DNA of 64,000 bases from Desulfomarina profundi (GCF_019703855.1 NZ_AP024086.1:2314501-2378500), one strand, 5' to 3'; positions 53,616 through 62,843 are shown, counted from the stretch's first letter. A program made the numbers and translations. Notes: a model not told the origin generated them from the letters alone.

Positions 53616-55019
53616 TTATGAGCAGACGATTCTGGTAATAGCCTGGACAAGACTGTCGATCTCTTCTCTGGTGTGAATTTCTGTAACACAGAAAAGTGCG
53701 CACTGACCAAGTGTCGGGAAATCTCTAGATAAATCCTTGCCACCAAAGATCTTATTACCCAGCAATCTTTTATTAATCTCTGCTACAGATTTTCCAGTAT
53801 CATTGAAATCCACCACGAATTCCTTGAACCCCTGGGATGTGAAACGTGAACCCCTCACTCCTGCTATCTGGTCGATTTCCGCTATTGCGTATTGATTTTT
53901 CTGTAGAATGGTTTGACCAAGTTCTTTCATCCCGGCAGGTCCCATAGTGGCGAGATATACTCCGGCAGTTATGCCCCAGAGAGCGGCTTGAGTACCGACA
54001 TATTCTTTCCCGTGTTCCCGGTGATGACCAAAGGATGTTCTGTCATAGGCAATGTCGTCAAAACCGTATTCACCTTCAACGCGGGTAGGAACGATGCCAA
54101 AAAGCCGTGAAGGGAATTCCATCACAAACTTTTCCTCATCCGGAGTTGCAATAAACCCTGCCTGTCCGCCACCGTAATTCATGTGCATCCCAAGTGGCTG
54201 TAGATCGCCGCAGACAATATCAGCACCGTAACTGGATGGCGGGGCCAGCACTCCAAGAGAGCTGGGATCAACTCCAACCACGCTGAGACCACCAACTGCG
54301 TGAACCATTTCCGCAATAGCTTTTCCCTGTTGTTCAATGAAACCCAAAAAAGAGGGGTTTTCAAAATAGATACCAGCAGTATCAGGAGTGAGTTTGGATC
54401 GTAAGTCCTCCAGATCAAGCTGTCCAGAGGCTGCATCATGGCCCACTCTGATTAAGGTTATATCCGGGCCACAATAATTTTTCATAATCAGGAATTTTTC
54501 CAGATCCATCAATTCCGGAATCAGAAATTCTTTACGGTCAGTGATTCGGGAAGCCATGCGCAGTGAGGTGGCAGCGGCCTGGGCCCAATCCATGGTCGGC
54601 ACGTTCACCACGTCCATATCCAGAAGCTCTGCCATCATGCTCTGGTATTCGAACAGGGCCTGGAATCTACCGAAATCGTTATACATCTCACCCCCGTAGG
54701 CGGTAAGAAACTCTCCTCTTGAATTGATTTCGTCACAGATAGCAGGAACATAGTGCTGCCAGCATCCGGCACCGAGAAAATTTAGATTTTCCGTACAATT
54801 ACTATTTTTAGCCAACAGTTTTTCAACATGCTTTCGCAATTCGAATTCCGAAGGTATTGCTTTAGGGAGACTCATATTGTCTTTTAACTTAAGAGCCTCC
54901 GGAACCTCTGCATGCAAATCCTCAAGACTCTCAAGCCCTAATTCAGCAAGCATCTGTTGCTGAACCTCAGGTACCGAATTCGGTATATAAGGATGATTTT
55001 TGAATCCATTTATTGCCAT
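53616..55019 (-). CDS. glycine decarboxylase P-protein alpha-subunit homologue (GcvPA-like)
   Basis: 467 residues, close to GcvPA length. GcvPA-type features: HPYIPNSVPEVQQQMLAELGLES, LPKAIPSEFELRKHVEKL, NFLGAGCWQHYVPAICDEI, GEFLTAYGGEMYNDFGRFQALFEYQSMMAELLDMDV. The usual Y-x-P-Y-Q-x-E-I-S-Q-G-T motif is here YGGEMYNDFGRF, so the substrate-binding loop has changed. It forms the PLP enzyme with the GcvPB-like partner just downstream. No ribosome-binding site problem is seen. It starts 77 bp after the SDR gene. Confidence 0.9.
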   Translation of the reverse strand: MAINGFKNHPYIPNSVPEVQQQMLAELGLESLEDLHAEVPEALKLKDNMSLPKAIPSEFELRKHVEKLLAKNSNCTENLNFLGAGCWQHYVPAICDEINSRGEFLTAYGGEMYNDFGRFQALFEYQSMMAELLDMDVVNVPTMDWAQAAATSLRMASRITDRKEFLIPELMDLEKFLIMKNYCGPDITLIRVGHDAASGQLDLEDLRSKLTPDTAGIYFENPSFLGFIEQQGKAIAEMVHAVGGLSVVGVDPSSLGVLAPPSSYGADIVCGDLQPLGMHMNYGGGQAGFIATPDEEKFVMEFPSRLFGIVPTRVEGEYGFDDIAYDRTSFGHHREHGKEYVGTQAALWGITAGVYLATMGPAGMKELGQTILQKNQYAIAEIDQIAGVRGSRFTSQGFKEFVVDFNDTGKSVAEINKRLLGNKIFGGKDLSRDFPTLGQCALFCVTEIHTREEIDSLVQAITRIVCS

Positions 55020-55096
55020 GACTACTTCCTCCGTGGAGCTATTTACCTATTTTATTTATTCTGATCATGCTGTTTATCTAATTCTCGGACAAGCTC

Positions 55097-55891
55097 CTAA
55101 GCAATACCACCGCCATCGACTACCAGAGCACCACCTGTTACCCAGCCAGATAAATCACTGGCCAGGTAAAGCACCGCCTGGGCAATATCCACCGGCATCC
55201 CGATACGCTTTAGAGGCCGGTCGGCACCACATTCTTCCAGATATTTTTTCTCACTTGCCGAATCGCTTACATCGCCAGTCTGAACACCTTCGTCCCTCAG
55301 CATTGAGGTGTCTGTGTCGCCGGGATTAACGCTATTGACTCGAATATTGTCAGGTCCATGGTCGATTGCCATTGCCCTGGTCAAATTGACAATCCCACCC
55401 TTTACGGCACAGTATGCAGCAGCGAGATTACCACCTTTCAGTCCCCAGCCGGAACCGGTATTCACAATTGATCCACCACCCTGGGCAGTCATGATCGGGA
55501 TAACGTATTTCGAGAGCAAAAATGTTCCTTTAAGCCCCACATCCAGAACAAAATCCCATTCTTTTTCTGTGAGATCCACAACAGTTTTGCGTACTGTAAC
55601 TCCAGCATTGTTAAAGAGAATATCAATCCGCCCCCAGGTATTCATAACGGCTTCCACAGTCTTTTGTACGCTATCTGTCAAAGTTACATCACATTTAAAG
55701 AACTTGGCATCCCGGCCTCTATTGCAAATGTTGTCAGCTTCTTCCTGACCCTGTGGGTTTACGTCCAAAAGAGCAATCTTTGCTCCATGGGCAGAGAGCA
55801 ACTGGGCTGTGGCAAGTCCGATTCCGGAAGCACCACCGGTGATAATCGCGACTTTTCCAGTGAGGGATAACAGGTCTTGTTTTTGTATCAT
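55097..55891 (-). CDS. short-chain dehydrogenase/reductase
   Basis: 264 residues, classical SDR. Cofactor motif TGGASGIGLATA, NNAGVTVRKTV, catalytic Ser in VNTGSGWGLKG, Tyr and Lys in AYCAVKGG, and PGDTDTSMLRDE. The Asp in LLDVNPQG at the end of the second strand points to NAD(H) rather than NADP(H). It is the first gene of the operon and would oxidise or reduce an alcohol/carbonyl intermediate. Distance from the sigma-54-type promoter to its start is about 70 bp. Confidence 0.95.
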   Translation of the reverse strand: MIQKQDLLSLTGKVAIITGGASGIGLATAQLLSAHGAKIALLDVNPQGQEEADNICNRGRDAKFFKCDVTLTDSVQKTVEAVMNTWGRIDILFNNAGVTVRKTVVDLTEKEWDFVLDVGLKGTFLLSKYVIPIMTAQGGGSIVNTGSGWGLKGGNLAAAYCAVKGGIVNLTRAMAIDHGPDNIRVNSVNPGDTDTSMLRDEGVQTGDVSDSASEKKYLEECGADRPLKRIGMPVDIAQAVLYLASDLSGWVTGGALVVDGGGIA

Positions 55892-55960
55892 GAGCGAGGT
55901 TCTCCGTTTTTTAAAAATTCCTGATGAGAAATGGTTTCTTGTGTAGATGAATTTCTTGAT

Positions 55961-55976
55961 AGCAGAATTTATGCCA
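55961..55976 (-). promoter_or_regulatory. predicted sigma-54 promoter of the SDR/GcvP-like/ABC operon
   Basis: On the minus strand TGGCATAAATTCTGCT fits the consensus with GG and GC exactly 10 nt apart (TGGCAT, CTGCT). It lies 70 bp upstream of the SDR start. A divergent sigma-54 activator gene begins 261 bp away, and TGTCAA repeats lie 120-195 bp upstream, so all three parts of a sigma-54 control unit are present. Confidence 0.78.
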
Positions 55977-56095
55977 TTTTATAGTTCGTCCACATTTTCA
56001 CGACAGGTATTTATAATACATCCAATTAATACAAATATATATACGATATTGAATTCAGTTCACTGCATTTGAATTTATCTGCTGGAAAAATGTTT

Positions 56096-56156
56096 ATGTC
56101 AAATTTGTCAAATTTTGTTGTCAATGTGTCATATCTCTTGTCAAGTTGACACATTC
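56096..56156. promoter_or_regulatory. cluster of TGTCAA repeats, candidate activator binding site
   Basis: The stretch holds four TGTCAA and one TGTCAT within 60 bp. It also has an inverted pair, AATGTGTCA (56123-56131) and TGACACATT (56147-56155), and the small palindrome TGTCAAGTTGACA. It is 120-195 bp upstream of the -24/-12 element and 80-140 bp from the activator's own start, so the regulator may control both directions. Confidence 0.65.
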
Positions 56157-56236
56157 AGAATAGGTTAAAACACCAAATCAGGTTATCAATATTTCAGACA
56201 TCCAAATATGCTACATGTGTACGCGAGGAAAATACA

Positions 56237-57991
56237 ATGACTTTGCTGCAAAAATACGAGCCGGAACTCAACCGGATGACCCGGATTGTCTCCACAATTT
56301 TTGATATAGATGTCGCTGTCTTTGACCTTAAAAGTCGACTGATTTCCTGCACTGATGGCTACCTCAAACAGAAAGGAAAAACTGTTCATGCACCATCAAT
56401 TGAAGAAGTGATGGCCCATGGCAATGTGTTGGTAAACAAACCAGGACATATGAAATCCTGCATCGGATGCAGGTTTAAAGGGCAATGTCCATCAACCATT
56501 GAAATCCTGAAAAGTATAAGCTTGGAAGATTCTGCGATTGGGGCTGTGACCTTTACCTCTTTTTCCAAACAGGGCCACGAGCGTATTACCCGAGATACTG
56601 AGGTGTACACATATGCCGTTGATAGTTTTTCTGAGTGGGTGACAGATACGGTACTGAATAAGGAACAAAAAAGGCTATTTGATACCAATGCCAGGATGTT
56701 GCAATGCACTCTGGATCTTTCCCGATCGGCTGTTTTCACCGTTAATTCTACAGGCGCTATTGTTCAGTGCAACAGTTTGACTCTAGAGCTTTTTTCGTTC
56801 TGTGATCTCTATACCAGATCAATCTATCATATTCTCCCGGAACCTATTGTCGACAAAATTCTTGAAGGCCATCCCCTTGTGGATATCCGTGTCCGTATTG
56901 ATGATTCTCAAGCTTTTGTTTCCTCAGTGCCTGTAAATGGCAGAGAAATATTTGACGGTGCTGTTATCTACATCCGTCTGGAGAAAAATCTGCAGGAATA
57001 TTCTTTAAAGAAAAAGCTGCCAGGAAGCAATATAACTCTAGAAAGTATCAAAGGCCAAAGCCAGGGAGTAAGAAGGATAAGAAAACAGGCGGAAAAAATA
57101 GCAGACTCGCTTTCAACAGTTCTTATCACCGGGGAAACCGGGACAGGAAAAGGACTTCTCGCTAAAGCCATCCATTCAACTGGTAAACGTCGGAACGCTC
57201 CTTTTGTTTCGGTCAACTGTGCAAGTATTCCGGAAACGCTCTTTGAAAGCGAGCTCTTTGGGTATGAGGAAGGAGCCTTCAGTGGAGCACAGAAAGGTGG
57301 AAAACCAGGACGCTTCGAACTGGCAGAGGGAGGAACGTTGTTTTTGGATGAAATTGGTGAAATGCCACTGCATTTGCAGGTCAAACTTCTTAATGTTCTG
57401 CAGGACTACTCGCTGCAACGGGTCGGAGGGGTCACGCAGGTCCCCATTGACGTACGTATTATCGCCGCGACCAATCAGGACATAGAAAGACTCGTTCAGA
57501 CCGGAAAATTCCGCTCCGATCTTTTTTATCGACTTAATGTCATTCCAATTGATATCCCCCCCCTTTGCACCAGAAAAGACGATATAGAAATACTTGCAAA
57601 GCAATTCCTCGAAGAATATAGCCAAAAATTGAATAAAAAAATTGATGGGATATCAGATGAAATGATTTCTCTTCTAGGCTGCCATGACTGGCCCGGAAAT
57701 ATCAGAGAGCTGCAAAACATTATAGAATATTGCGTAAATATGACTGAGGACAAAATCCTCACAACCAGGAGTCTTCCTGAAAGATTTGTTACTGTTCAGA
57801 CGAAAACTGCAGTTCCTCATGCCGAAGTACGGCCTGATCTTGCCAACGCTGAGCTGGCAACCATTATCTCAACACTTGATCGTCACGGTTGGTCGGTTAA
57901 AGGAAAAACATCTGCAGCAAAAGAGTTGGGTATCGGTATCCGAACCCTCTATAGACGGTTGAAACAGCTGGAAGCACCTGCCTCAAATTAG
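56237..57991 (+). CDS. sigma-54-dependent transcriptional activator
   Basis: 584 residues. The N-terminal sensor (about 1-140) carries a Cys cluster MKSCIGCRFKGQCPS (C75, C78, C84), suggesting an Fe-S or metal-linked sensor. A PAS-like segment follows (about 150-250). The AAA+ domain has Walker A GETGTGKG, the loop GAFSGA (variant of GAFTGA), GGTLFLDEIGEM (Walker B) and RLNVIPI. A Fis-type HTH is at the C-terminus (AAKELGIGIRTLYRRLKQL). By family it binds upstream sites and remodels the sigma-54 holoenzyme. It is divergent from the operon and would respond to the compound imported or metabolised by it. CGAGGAAAA precedes the ATG. Confidence 0.94.
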   Translation: MTLLQKYEPELNRMTRIVSTIFDIDVAVFDLKSRLISCTDGYLKQKGKTVHAPSIEEVMAHGNVLVNKPGHMKSCIGCRFKGQCPSTIEILKSISLEDSAIGAVTFTSFSKQGHERITRDTEVYTYAVDSFSEWVTDTVLNKEQKRLFDTNARMLQCTLDLSRSAVFTVNSTGAIVQCNSLTLELFSFCDLYTRSIYHILPEPIVDKILEGHPLVDIRVRIDDSQAFVSSVPVNGREIFDGAVIYIRLEKNLQEYSLKKKLPGSNITLESIKGQSQGVRRIRKQAEKIADSLSTVLITGETGTGKGLLAKAIHSTGKRRNAPFVSVNCASIPETLFESELFGYEEGAFSGAQKGGKPGRFELAEGGTLFLDEIGEMPLHLQVKLLNVLQDYSLQRVGGVTQVPIDVRIIAATNQDIERLVQTGKFRSDLFYRLNVIPIDIPPLCTRKDDIEILAKQFLEEYSQKLNKKIDGISDEMISLLGCHDWPGNIRELQNIIEYCVNMTEDKILTTRSLPERFVTVQTKTAVPHAEVRPDLANAELATIISTLDRHGWSVKGKTSAAKELGIGIRTLYRRLKQLEAPASN

Positions 57992-58055
57992 TGTCTTGTG
58001 GGGTGTTAGCATCGTACTGATTGACAGAGTAAAGACAAAAAACCGGTAATTCATT

Positions 58056-58081
58056 CTGTGGTGGATTTATAGTTGTTCTTG
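58056..58081 (+). repeat. 26-bp direct repeat at the left end of the rve/AAA+ transposon
   Basis: Starts CTGTGGTGGATTTATAG and ends GTTCTTG. The identical 26 bp is at 61441-61466. The two copies abut the transposon ends exactly (TGAG on the left, CTCA on the right). Confidence 0.9.
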
Positions 58082-58213
58082 TGAGAGTGGCCAAAATAAA
58101 TGATGGAAAATAGAGTTAAAATGTGCAAGATAAGTGATGGAAAGGTAAGGAACCCCCTCACGTATCGCGCAAATACCCGAGAGGGTTCCTGCCTAAAACA
58201 CTAAGGCAGGAAA

Positions 58214-58783
58214 ATGATACCAGAATTACTTCAAAGCACCAACCTTTTTAAGCTTCTTCACCATATAGACATAGATTTGGCTGATCAGCAGCATAAAGCC
58301 GGTTGTCCCTATTGTGGTAGCCCTCAGCATTATTCCAATTACCAACGTCAGCCACGCGGTGGGCCTGATCTTCCTGAAGAGTACTCTGTACGGTTCAGTC
58401 TCTGTTGCAGTAAAGAGAATTGTCGTCGTAGAACCTTACCGAAATCGACTCTATTCATGGATCGGCGGGTGTATTTCAGAGTAGTTATATTGATTGTAAC
58501 CACACTAAACCAAAGCAAACCACAGGAATACAGTAAAAACATGGTGTCAAAAATGCTTGGAGCAGACAGGAAAACAATCAGCAAGTGGTTGACGTATTTT
58601 CGTGAGATTTTCCCTAAAAGTCAACTCTGGCAAACAATACGTGGTTCTATTCATCCTGCTGTTACAAATCACACTTTGCCTGGATCTTTGGTGGGTCATT
58701 ATCTCGAAACCAAAAAATCCTCCTCAAACGCAATTCTCAATTGTCTCGTACTGCTGGCGACAGGAACAGTGATGGAGCAGTAA
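58214..58783 (+). CDS. zinc-ribbon/HTH accessory protein of the transposon
   Basis: 189 residues from the ATG at 58214 (GGCAGGAAAA upstream). Zinc-ribbon-like N-terminus: AGCPYCGSPQHYSNYQ with a second Cys group FSLCCSKENCRRRTLPKST. A helix-turn-helix-like part (NMVSKMLGADRKTISKWLTYFREIFP) follows. Such proteins accompany rve/ExeA-type transposons and presumably bind the ends or the target; the role is not established. It ends about 105 bp before the transposase start. Confidence 0.75.
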   Translation: MIPELLQSTNLFKLLHHIDIDLADQQHKAGCPYCGSPQHYSNYQRQPRGGPDLPEEYSVRFSLCCSKENCRRRTLPKSTLFMDRRVYFRVVILIVTTLNQSKPQEYSKNMVSKMLGADRKTISKWLTYFREIFPKSQLWQTIRGSIHPAVTNHTLPGSLVGHYLETKKSSSNAILNCLVLLATGTVMEQ

Positions 58784-58887
58784 CTCCCCGCAAAAGTTGG
58801 GGACTTCTTCTTTTGTCCTCTCCCTGTAAATTGGTTTTTGTCCAAAAACGAGCAGACTATGCTCATAAACCAGACAGGAGCCATATC

Positions 58888-60333
58888 ATGAACAAGAATA
58901 GCGAGTCCCGCCTGCATTCCTGGGCACAACTCCGTTTTTCCATCATAGGAGGACTGCTTGCCAGTCCTCCCGAGCCGGGAGAACTTGGCAGAAAACTTAA
59001 AATACTTGCGAGCCGACGGTATCAGCACCCATGCAAAGATGGGTTTGTTACCTTTGGTGCTTCCACCATTGAGCGTTGGTACTACAAAGCGTTGAACGGT
59101 AACGATCCTGTGGGAGATATGGAACGAAAACCCCGTTCAGATCTCGGGAAGAAAACAGCTCTTTCTGCGCAGATGCTGATCGAACTCGGGAAACAGTATT
59201 GCAGCTTTCCCCATTGGAGTTATCGGCTCCATACCGACAATCTTCTGGCATTAATTGAAGAAAAGCCAGAGCTGGGTAAACCTCCATCTTATGCCAGTGT
59301 TCGCCGACGCATGAAAGAAAGAGGGTGGTACAAGAAGCGGTCACCCCGTAACAAAACCAAAGGACAATACAAGGCAGAAGAACATCTTGAACAGATGGAA
59401 GTAAGAAGTTACGAGGCGTCCCATGTCCACGGACTTTGGCATCTGGATTTCCATAAGGGCAAACTACGGGTAGCTGATAGTAACGGAGAATGGCATACTC
59501 CGATAGCACTCTGCATACTTGATGACTGTTCCCGATTATGTTGCCATATCCAGTGGTATTATCAGGAAACAGCGGAAGTGTTGCATCATGGTATGTTGCA
59601 GGCCTTTATGAAACGGGGATTACCCCGCAGTTTAATGACGGATAATGGTGCGGCAATGATCGCCCGCGAAACAACAAATGGCCTACTGGGCTTGAGCATA
59701 AAACACGACCGGACATTGCCGTATAGTCCTTATCAAAATGGCAAACAGGAATCCTTCTGGGGACAGTTGGAAGGACGGCTGATGTCCATGCTGTCACGGG
59801 TAGAACCCTTGACGCTTGAGACGTTGAATTATGCCACACAGGCCTGGTCGGAGATGGAGTATAACCGAAAACGCCACCAGGAGATCAACTGTTCCCCTGT
59901 GGAGAAAATGCTGGCGGGACCAGATGGTGCACGCCCTGCTCCTGAGCGTGAAAAGATGGTTTTTTCTTTTACTGTTCAGGAAAATCGTGCCCAGCGAAAA
60001 AGTGACTCTACTTTACAGATCAAAGGTGTTCGATTTGAAGTTCCATCCAGGTTCCGCCACTTTGACCGACTATATGTACGATATCAAAGCTGGAATCTTT
60101 GCCACGCCTGGCTGGTAGACGAGAGAGATTCAACTTTGCTTGCGAAAATTTACCCTCAGGACAAGATCAAAAACAGTGACGGATTGCGAAGAACACTGGC
60201 TCCTCTTGTGGCCTTGCCTGAAGCTGATATCGACACAGACCCCTATCCACCGCTATTGCGTAAATTACTGGCTGATTATGCAGCCACCGGACTCCCTCCT
60301 GCCTTTATTCCAATGGAGGCAGACCATGAATAA
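58888..60333 (+). CDS. DDE transposase/integrase (rve type) of the transposon
   Basis: 481 residues from the ATG at 58888 (CAGGAG upstream; the open frame extends earlier). The rve core has Asp in WHLDFHKGKL, Asp in LMTDNGAAM and Glu in PYQNGKQESFWGQLE. A helix-turn-helix N-terminus and a C-terminal Mu-type beta barrel (FTVQENRAQRKSDSTLQIKG) flank it. Together with the AAA+ protein it fits the Mu/Tn7/IS21-like group of transposases that cut and paste or copy in with an ATPase. Its end overlaps the ATPase start by 8 bp (ATGAATAA). Confidence 0.93.
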   Translation: MNKNSESRLHSWAQLRFSIIGGLLASPPEPGELGRKLKILASRRYQHPCKDGFVTFGASTIERWYYKALNGNDPVGDMERKPRSDLGKKTALSAQMLIELGKQYCSFPHWSYRLHTDNLLALIEEKPELGKPPSYASVRRRMKERGWYKKRSPRNKTKGQYKAEEHLEQMEVRSYEASHVHGLWHLDFHKGKLRVADSNGEWHTPIALCILDDCSRLCCHIQWYYQETAEVLHHGMLQAFMKRGLPRSLMTDNGAAMIARETTNGLLGLSIKHDRTLPYSPYQNGKQESFWGQLEGRLMSMLSRVEPLTLETLNYATQAWSEMEYNRKRHQEINCSPVEKMLAGPDGARPAPEREKMVFSFTVQENRAQRKSDSTLQIKGVRFEVPSRFRHFDRLYVRYQSWNLCHAWLVDERDSTLLAKIYPQDKIKNSDGLRRTLAPLVALPEADIDTDPYPPLLRKLLADYAATGLPPAFIPMEADHE

Positions 60334-61156
60334 TAAGCGTCTTCTTGCACTGTTCGGTCTGAAATGGAATCCGTTTCTTCCCAACATTCCAGTACACTCT
60401 TTATGGCCGGCACCGGGAATAGATACCTTCCTCTTTCAAATTGAAAATCTGGTCATGGATGGCGGATTCGCACTCATGGCCGGAGAACCCGGGCTTGGTA
60501 AATCAAAAAATCTTCAATATCTTTCCCATAAACTTGAACGGTTGGAAAACGTCGTGGTTGGTGTTATGGAAAGACCTCAATCAAGTATTGCAGACTTTTA
60601 CCGTGAGATGGGGGATCTCTTTGGTGTCAATCTTACCCCATCCAACAGATACGGTGGATTTAAAGCTCTCCGGGAAAGGTGGCGACAGCATATTACATCA
60701 ACTTTGTTCAGACCAATACTCCTGATTGACGAGGCTCAGGAAATGGTGACCTGTAACCTCAATGAATTGCGGTTGATGGGGAGTGCTCAGTTTGATTCAG
60801 AATGTTTACTGACTGTTATTCTTTGCGGGGATCTCACTCTTCCTGAACGTTTTCGGAGCAATAATCTTCTTGCTCTGGGAAGTCGTATCAGGTTTAGAAG
60901 AATACTTTCACCATATGACAAAAAAGAACTGAGAAATTATCTGGAGTATTGTCTGAAACAAGCCGGAGCACCTCAGTTAATGACAAAACCACTTATGTCG
61001 GCACTTGTGGAACATAGTGCCGGCAATTTGAGACTACTCAATGTCATGGCAGCAGAACTGCTTACCACCGCAGCGCAACGTGAGCTTACTCAGCTTGATG
61101 AACAACTCTTTCTGGAAATGTATTCCCCCACACCACAAAAAAAAAGATCACGTTAA
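60326..61156 (+). CDS. ExeA-type AAA+ ATPase of the transposon
   Basis: 276 residues from the ATG at 60326 (GGAGG upstream), inside the end of the transposase gene. Features: GLKWNPFLPNIP at the N-terminus, Walker A GEPGLGKS, Walker B ILLIDEAQEM, sensor ILCGDLTLPERF and RIRFRRILSPYDKKEL. It resembles ExeA/TniB/TnsC proteins that choose the target site and stimulate the transposase. There is no sign that it is a secretion ATPase; its place in the transposon decides the call. Confidence 0.93.
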   Translation: MNNKRLLALFGLKWNPFLPNIPVHSLWPAPGIDTFLFQIENLVMDGGFALMAGEPGLGKSKNLQYLSHKLERLENVVVGVMERPQSSIADFYREMGDLFGVNLTPSNRYGGFKALRERWRQHITSTLFRPILLIDEAQEMVTCNLNELRLMGSAQFDSECLLTVILCGDLTLPERFRSNNLLALGSRIRFRRILSPYDKKELRNYLEYCLKQAGAPQLMTKPLMSALVEHSAGNLRLLNVMAAELLTTAAQRELTQLDEQLFLEMYSPTPQKKRSR

Positions 61157-61280
61157 ATTAACAAAAGTCACTCCTGCTTTTGGCAGGTACAAAGGTCTGG
61201 CGAAACGGAGGCGGGCTCTGCTGAGGAGCAACCCGCCAAGGGATAGCCAGATGGGAGCGACGGATTAGAAAATACCGTCC

Positions 61281-61310
61281 GGGGAGTCTTCGGGCTCCCC
61301 ATCTTTTTCT
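61281..61310 (+). terminator. terminator hairpin after the transposon genes
   Basis: GGGGAG (61281-61286) pairs with CTCCCC (61295-61300) around TCTTCGGG, followed by ATCTTTTTCT. It lies about 125 bp after the ATPase gene, still inside the transposon. The remainder, 61157-61440, has no gene. Confidence 0.78.
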
Positions 61311-61440
61311 AAGCCCGAGCTTCCCCCATGCCTTAAAAAACCTACAAACCCAAGGCGTAGCCGAGGGGTTATATATTTACTACGGCACCAAACATCAAAT
61401 AACTCGAAAAACGCTCCATCATTAATCGTGCTTCAGCTCA

Positions 61441-61466
61441 CTGTGGTGGATTTATAGTTGTTCTTG
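61441..61466 (+). repeat. 26-bp direct repeat at the right end of the rve/AAA+ transposon
   Basis: Identical to 58056-58081. It begins directly after the terminal CTCA of the transposon. A 26-bp target duplication would be unusually long for this group. Confidence 0.9.
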
Positions 61467-61606
61467 GACCGTCTCCTGGGAGGGGTGACGTAAAGAGCCG
61501 GCGATTTCCTTTTTCATGCCCCCATCCATGTTAAAAGAGACACATTGCAAACCTGTATAATTCGTATTATGCCTACGTTTTTTTCGTAGAATGATAACGG
61601 AGCAGA

Positions 61607-61783
61607 ATGTACAAACGGAACAGTGAAAAATTAATCAAAGAATTGTTGCAGGATTTTCGGATTCTCTATCTCACCGGACCCAGGCAGGCCAAGAAAACAA
61701 CTCTAACTGGATTTCTCATCAAGTCCAAAGTTGAGCAGCATTTTAAGATTCGGCCAGCTTTGGACCAGTGTCATCCTCTGTAA
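61607..61783 (+). pseudogene. fragment of a DUF4143-type AAA+ ATPase
   Basis: A 58-codon frame with YKRNSEKLIKELLQDFRILYL followed by TGPRQAKKTTL, the N-terminus and Walker A of DUF4143/AAA_14 proteins (usual form TGPRQAGKTTL; the Gly is replaced by Lys). The frame soon loses similarity and ends in a stop. The rest of the protein, about 330 residues, is missing. It is a remnant, possibly truncated by the mobile elements on both sides. Confidence 0.65.
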
Positions 61784-61962
61784 ATACCTTCCGACTATTT
61801 GATATTGATAACTTCCAGCTTGAAAAACCTACTCACTCTGTAAAATAAGCCGAAACCTGTATTTTTGGACACAGCTCCGCCATGGTTTTTTACGAAGCCG
61901 TTTTTTTAGCCTCGTACGGGTATCTCAGCTAATCGGTTGAAGATTGTATCCCAAAGCTCTTT

Positions 61963-62843
61963 TTATGGGTAGCCAGTTGCCAGGCTTATCCATATTTTCC
62001 GTACTGTGATTTTCAGTTTTTCTCCAATCTTCAATATTTTCAGCCTGATAGAATCACATTGAGCTTTTGATATCTCTGTCCCTGTCAGACAGAGCTGTCG
62101 CTGTGTTTGCAATAGAATGTATGCGATTGATGAGAAATAGAGCCGTATTTGATTGCTCCTCATTTTACTGGTACTGGTTCGCGCGGAAAAGAGCACTAAC
62201 TGCTGCTCTTTGATTCGATTCTCCATGTCTCCCCGAGCACAGTATATCTGCTCATATAAAACCTTCGCGTCGTACTGTGCCTCTGGCAACGATGTAACAA
62301 TAAACCGAGGATTTTCGCCTTTTGGCAAATACTCAGCTTTACCAATAACTCTCCGATACCAGCGCCAGGTATTCAAGGTCCTGCAACAAAAATCCTTGAA
62401 GACACGCGATGAATTACCACTGCATTGGAACAGAGCTTTGACCAAGGCCATTTCTTCTTCTATCTCGGCCTTCAATCGGCTGTTTTTTTTGCGACACCAA
62501 GAACGAAATCGACATCATTGTCTTCGCACCAACTCATCAGTTCTTCACGGCAAAAACCACTATCACCTCGAACAACTATTTGGGTATTCGGCCACCTGTT
62601 ACGAATACATTCAACAATCGGTGCCAACTCTTCCACTGTCCTGGAAGCTGCATCATTATCTGCCGTGCGCAGTCGGGCACAGAGCAAGTGCTCACCACAG
62701 AAAATGTAGAGAGGCAAATAGCAATATGCCTTGTAGTAACCATGGAAAAAACGCCCCTCCTGGTTGCCGTGCAATGGATCGTCAGTTGCATCGACATCAA
62801 GGATGATCTGCGGTGGATCGGTGTGTGATGATTCGAGAAATAG
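61963..62843 (-). pseudogene. IS1380-family transposase, N-terminally truncated and frameshifted
   Basis: Two adjoining minus-strand frames make the C-terminal ~290 residues of an IS1380 transposase. The first has ILDVDATDDPLHGNQEGRFF and CYLPLYIFCGEHLL, then VVRGDSGFCREELMSWCE. The second has KAEIEEEMALVKAL, YLPKGENPRFIVTSL, YCARGDMENRIKEQQ and FSSIAYILLQTQR. The break lies in an 8-A run (62483-62490, T on the plus strand); seven A would restore VLGVAKNSRLKAEIEEE. The N-terminus is replaced by an IS91 fragment at about 62843. Confidence 0.88.

Larger units (their letters stand above)
58082..61440 (+). mobile_element. three-gene rve/AAA+ (Mu/Tn7-like) transposon
   Basis: The element begins TGAG and ends CTCA. 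The first 25 nt from the left end and the first 25 nt from the right end read inward agree at 16 positions; the strongest block, TAAATGATGG/TTAATGATGG, is repeated again inside the left end (AAGATAAGTGATGG). This indicates transposase-binding subrepeats. It holds a zinc-ribbon helper, a DDE transposase and an AAA+ ATPase, all on the plus strand. The right end contains non-coding sequence of about 280 bp including a terminator. Flanking 26-bp direct repeats abut it. Confidence 0.85.
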
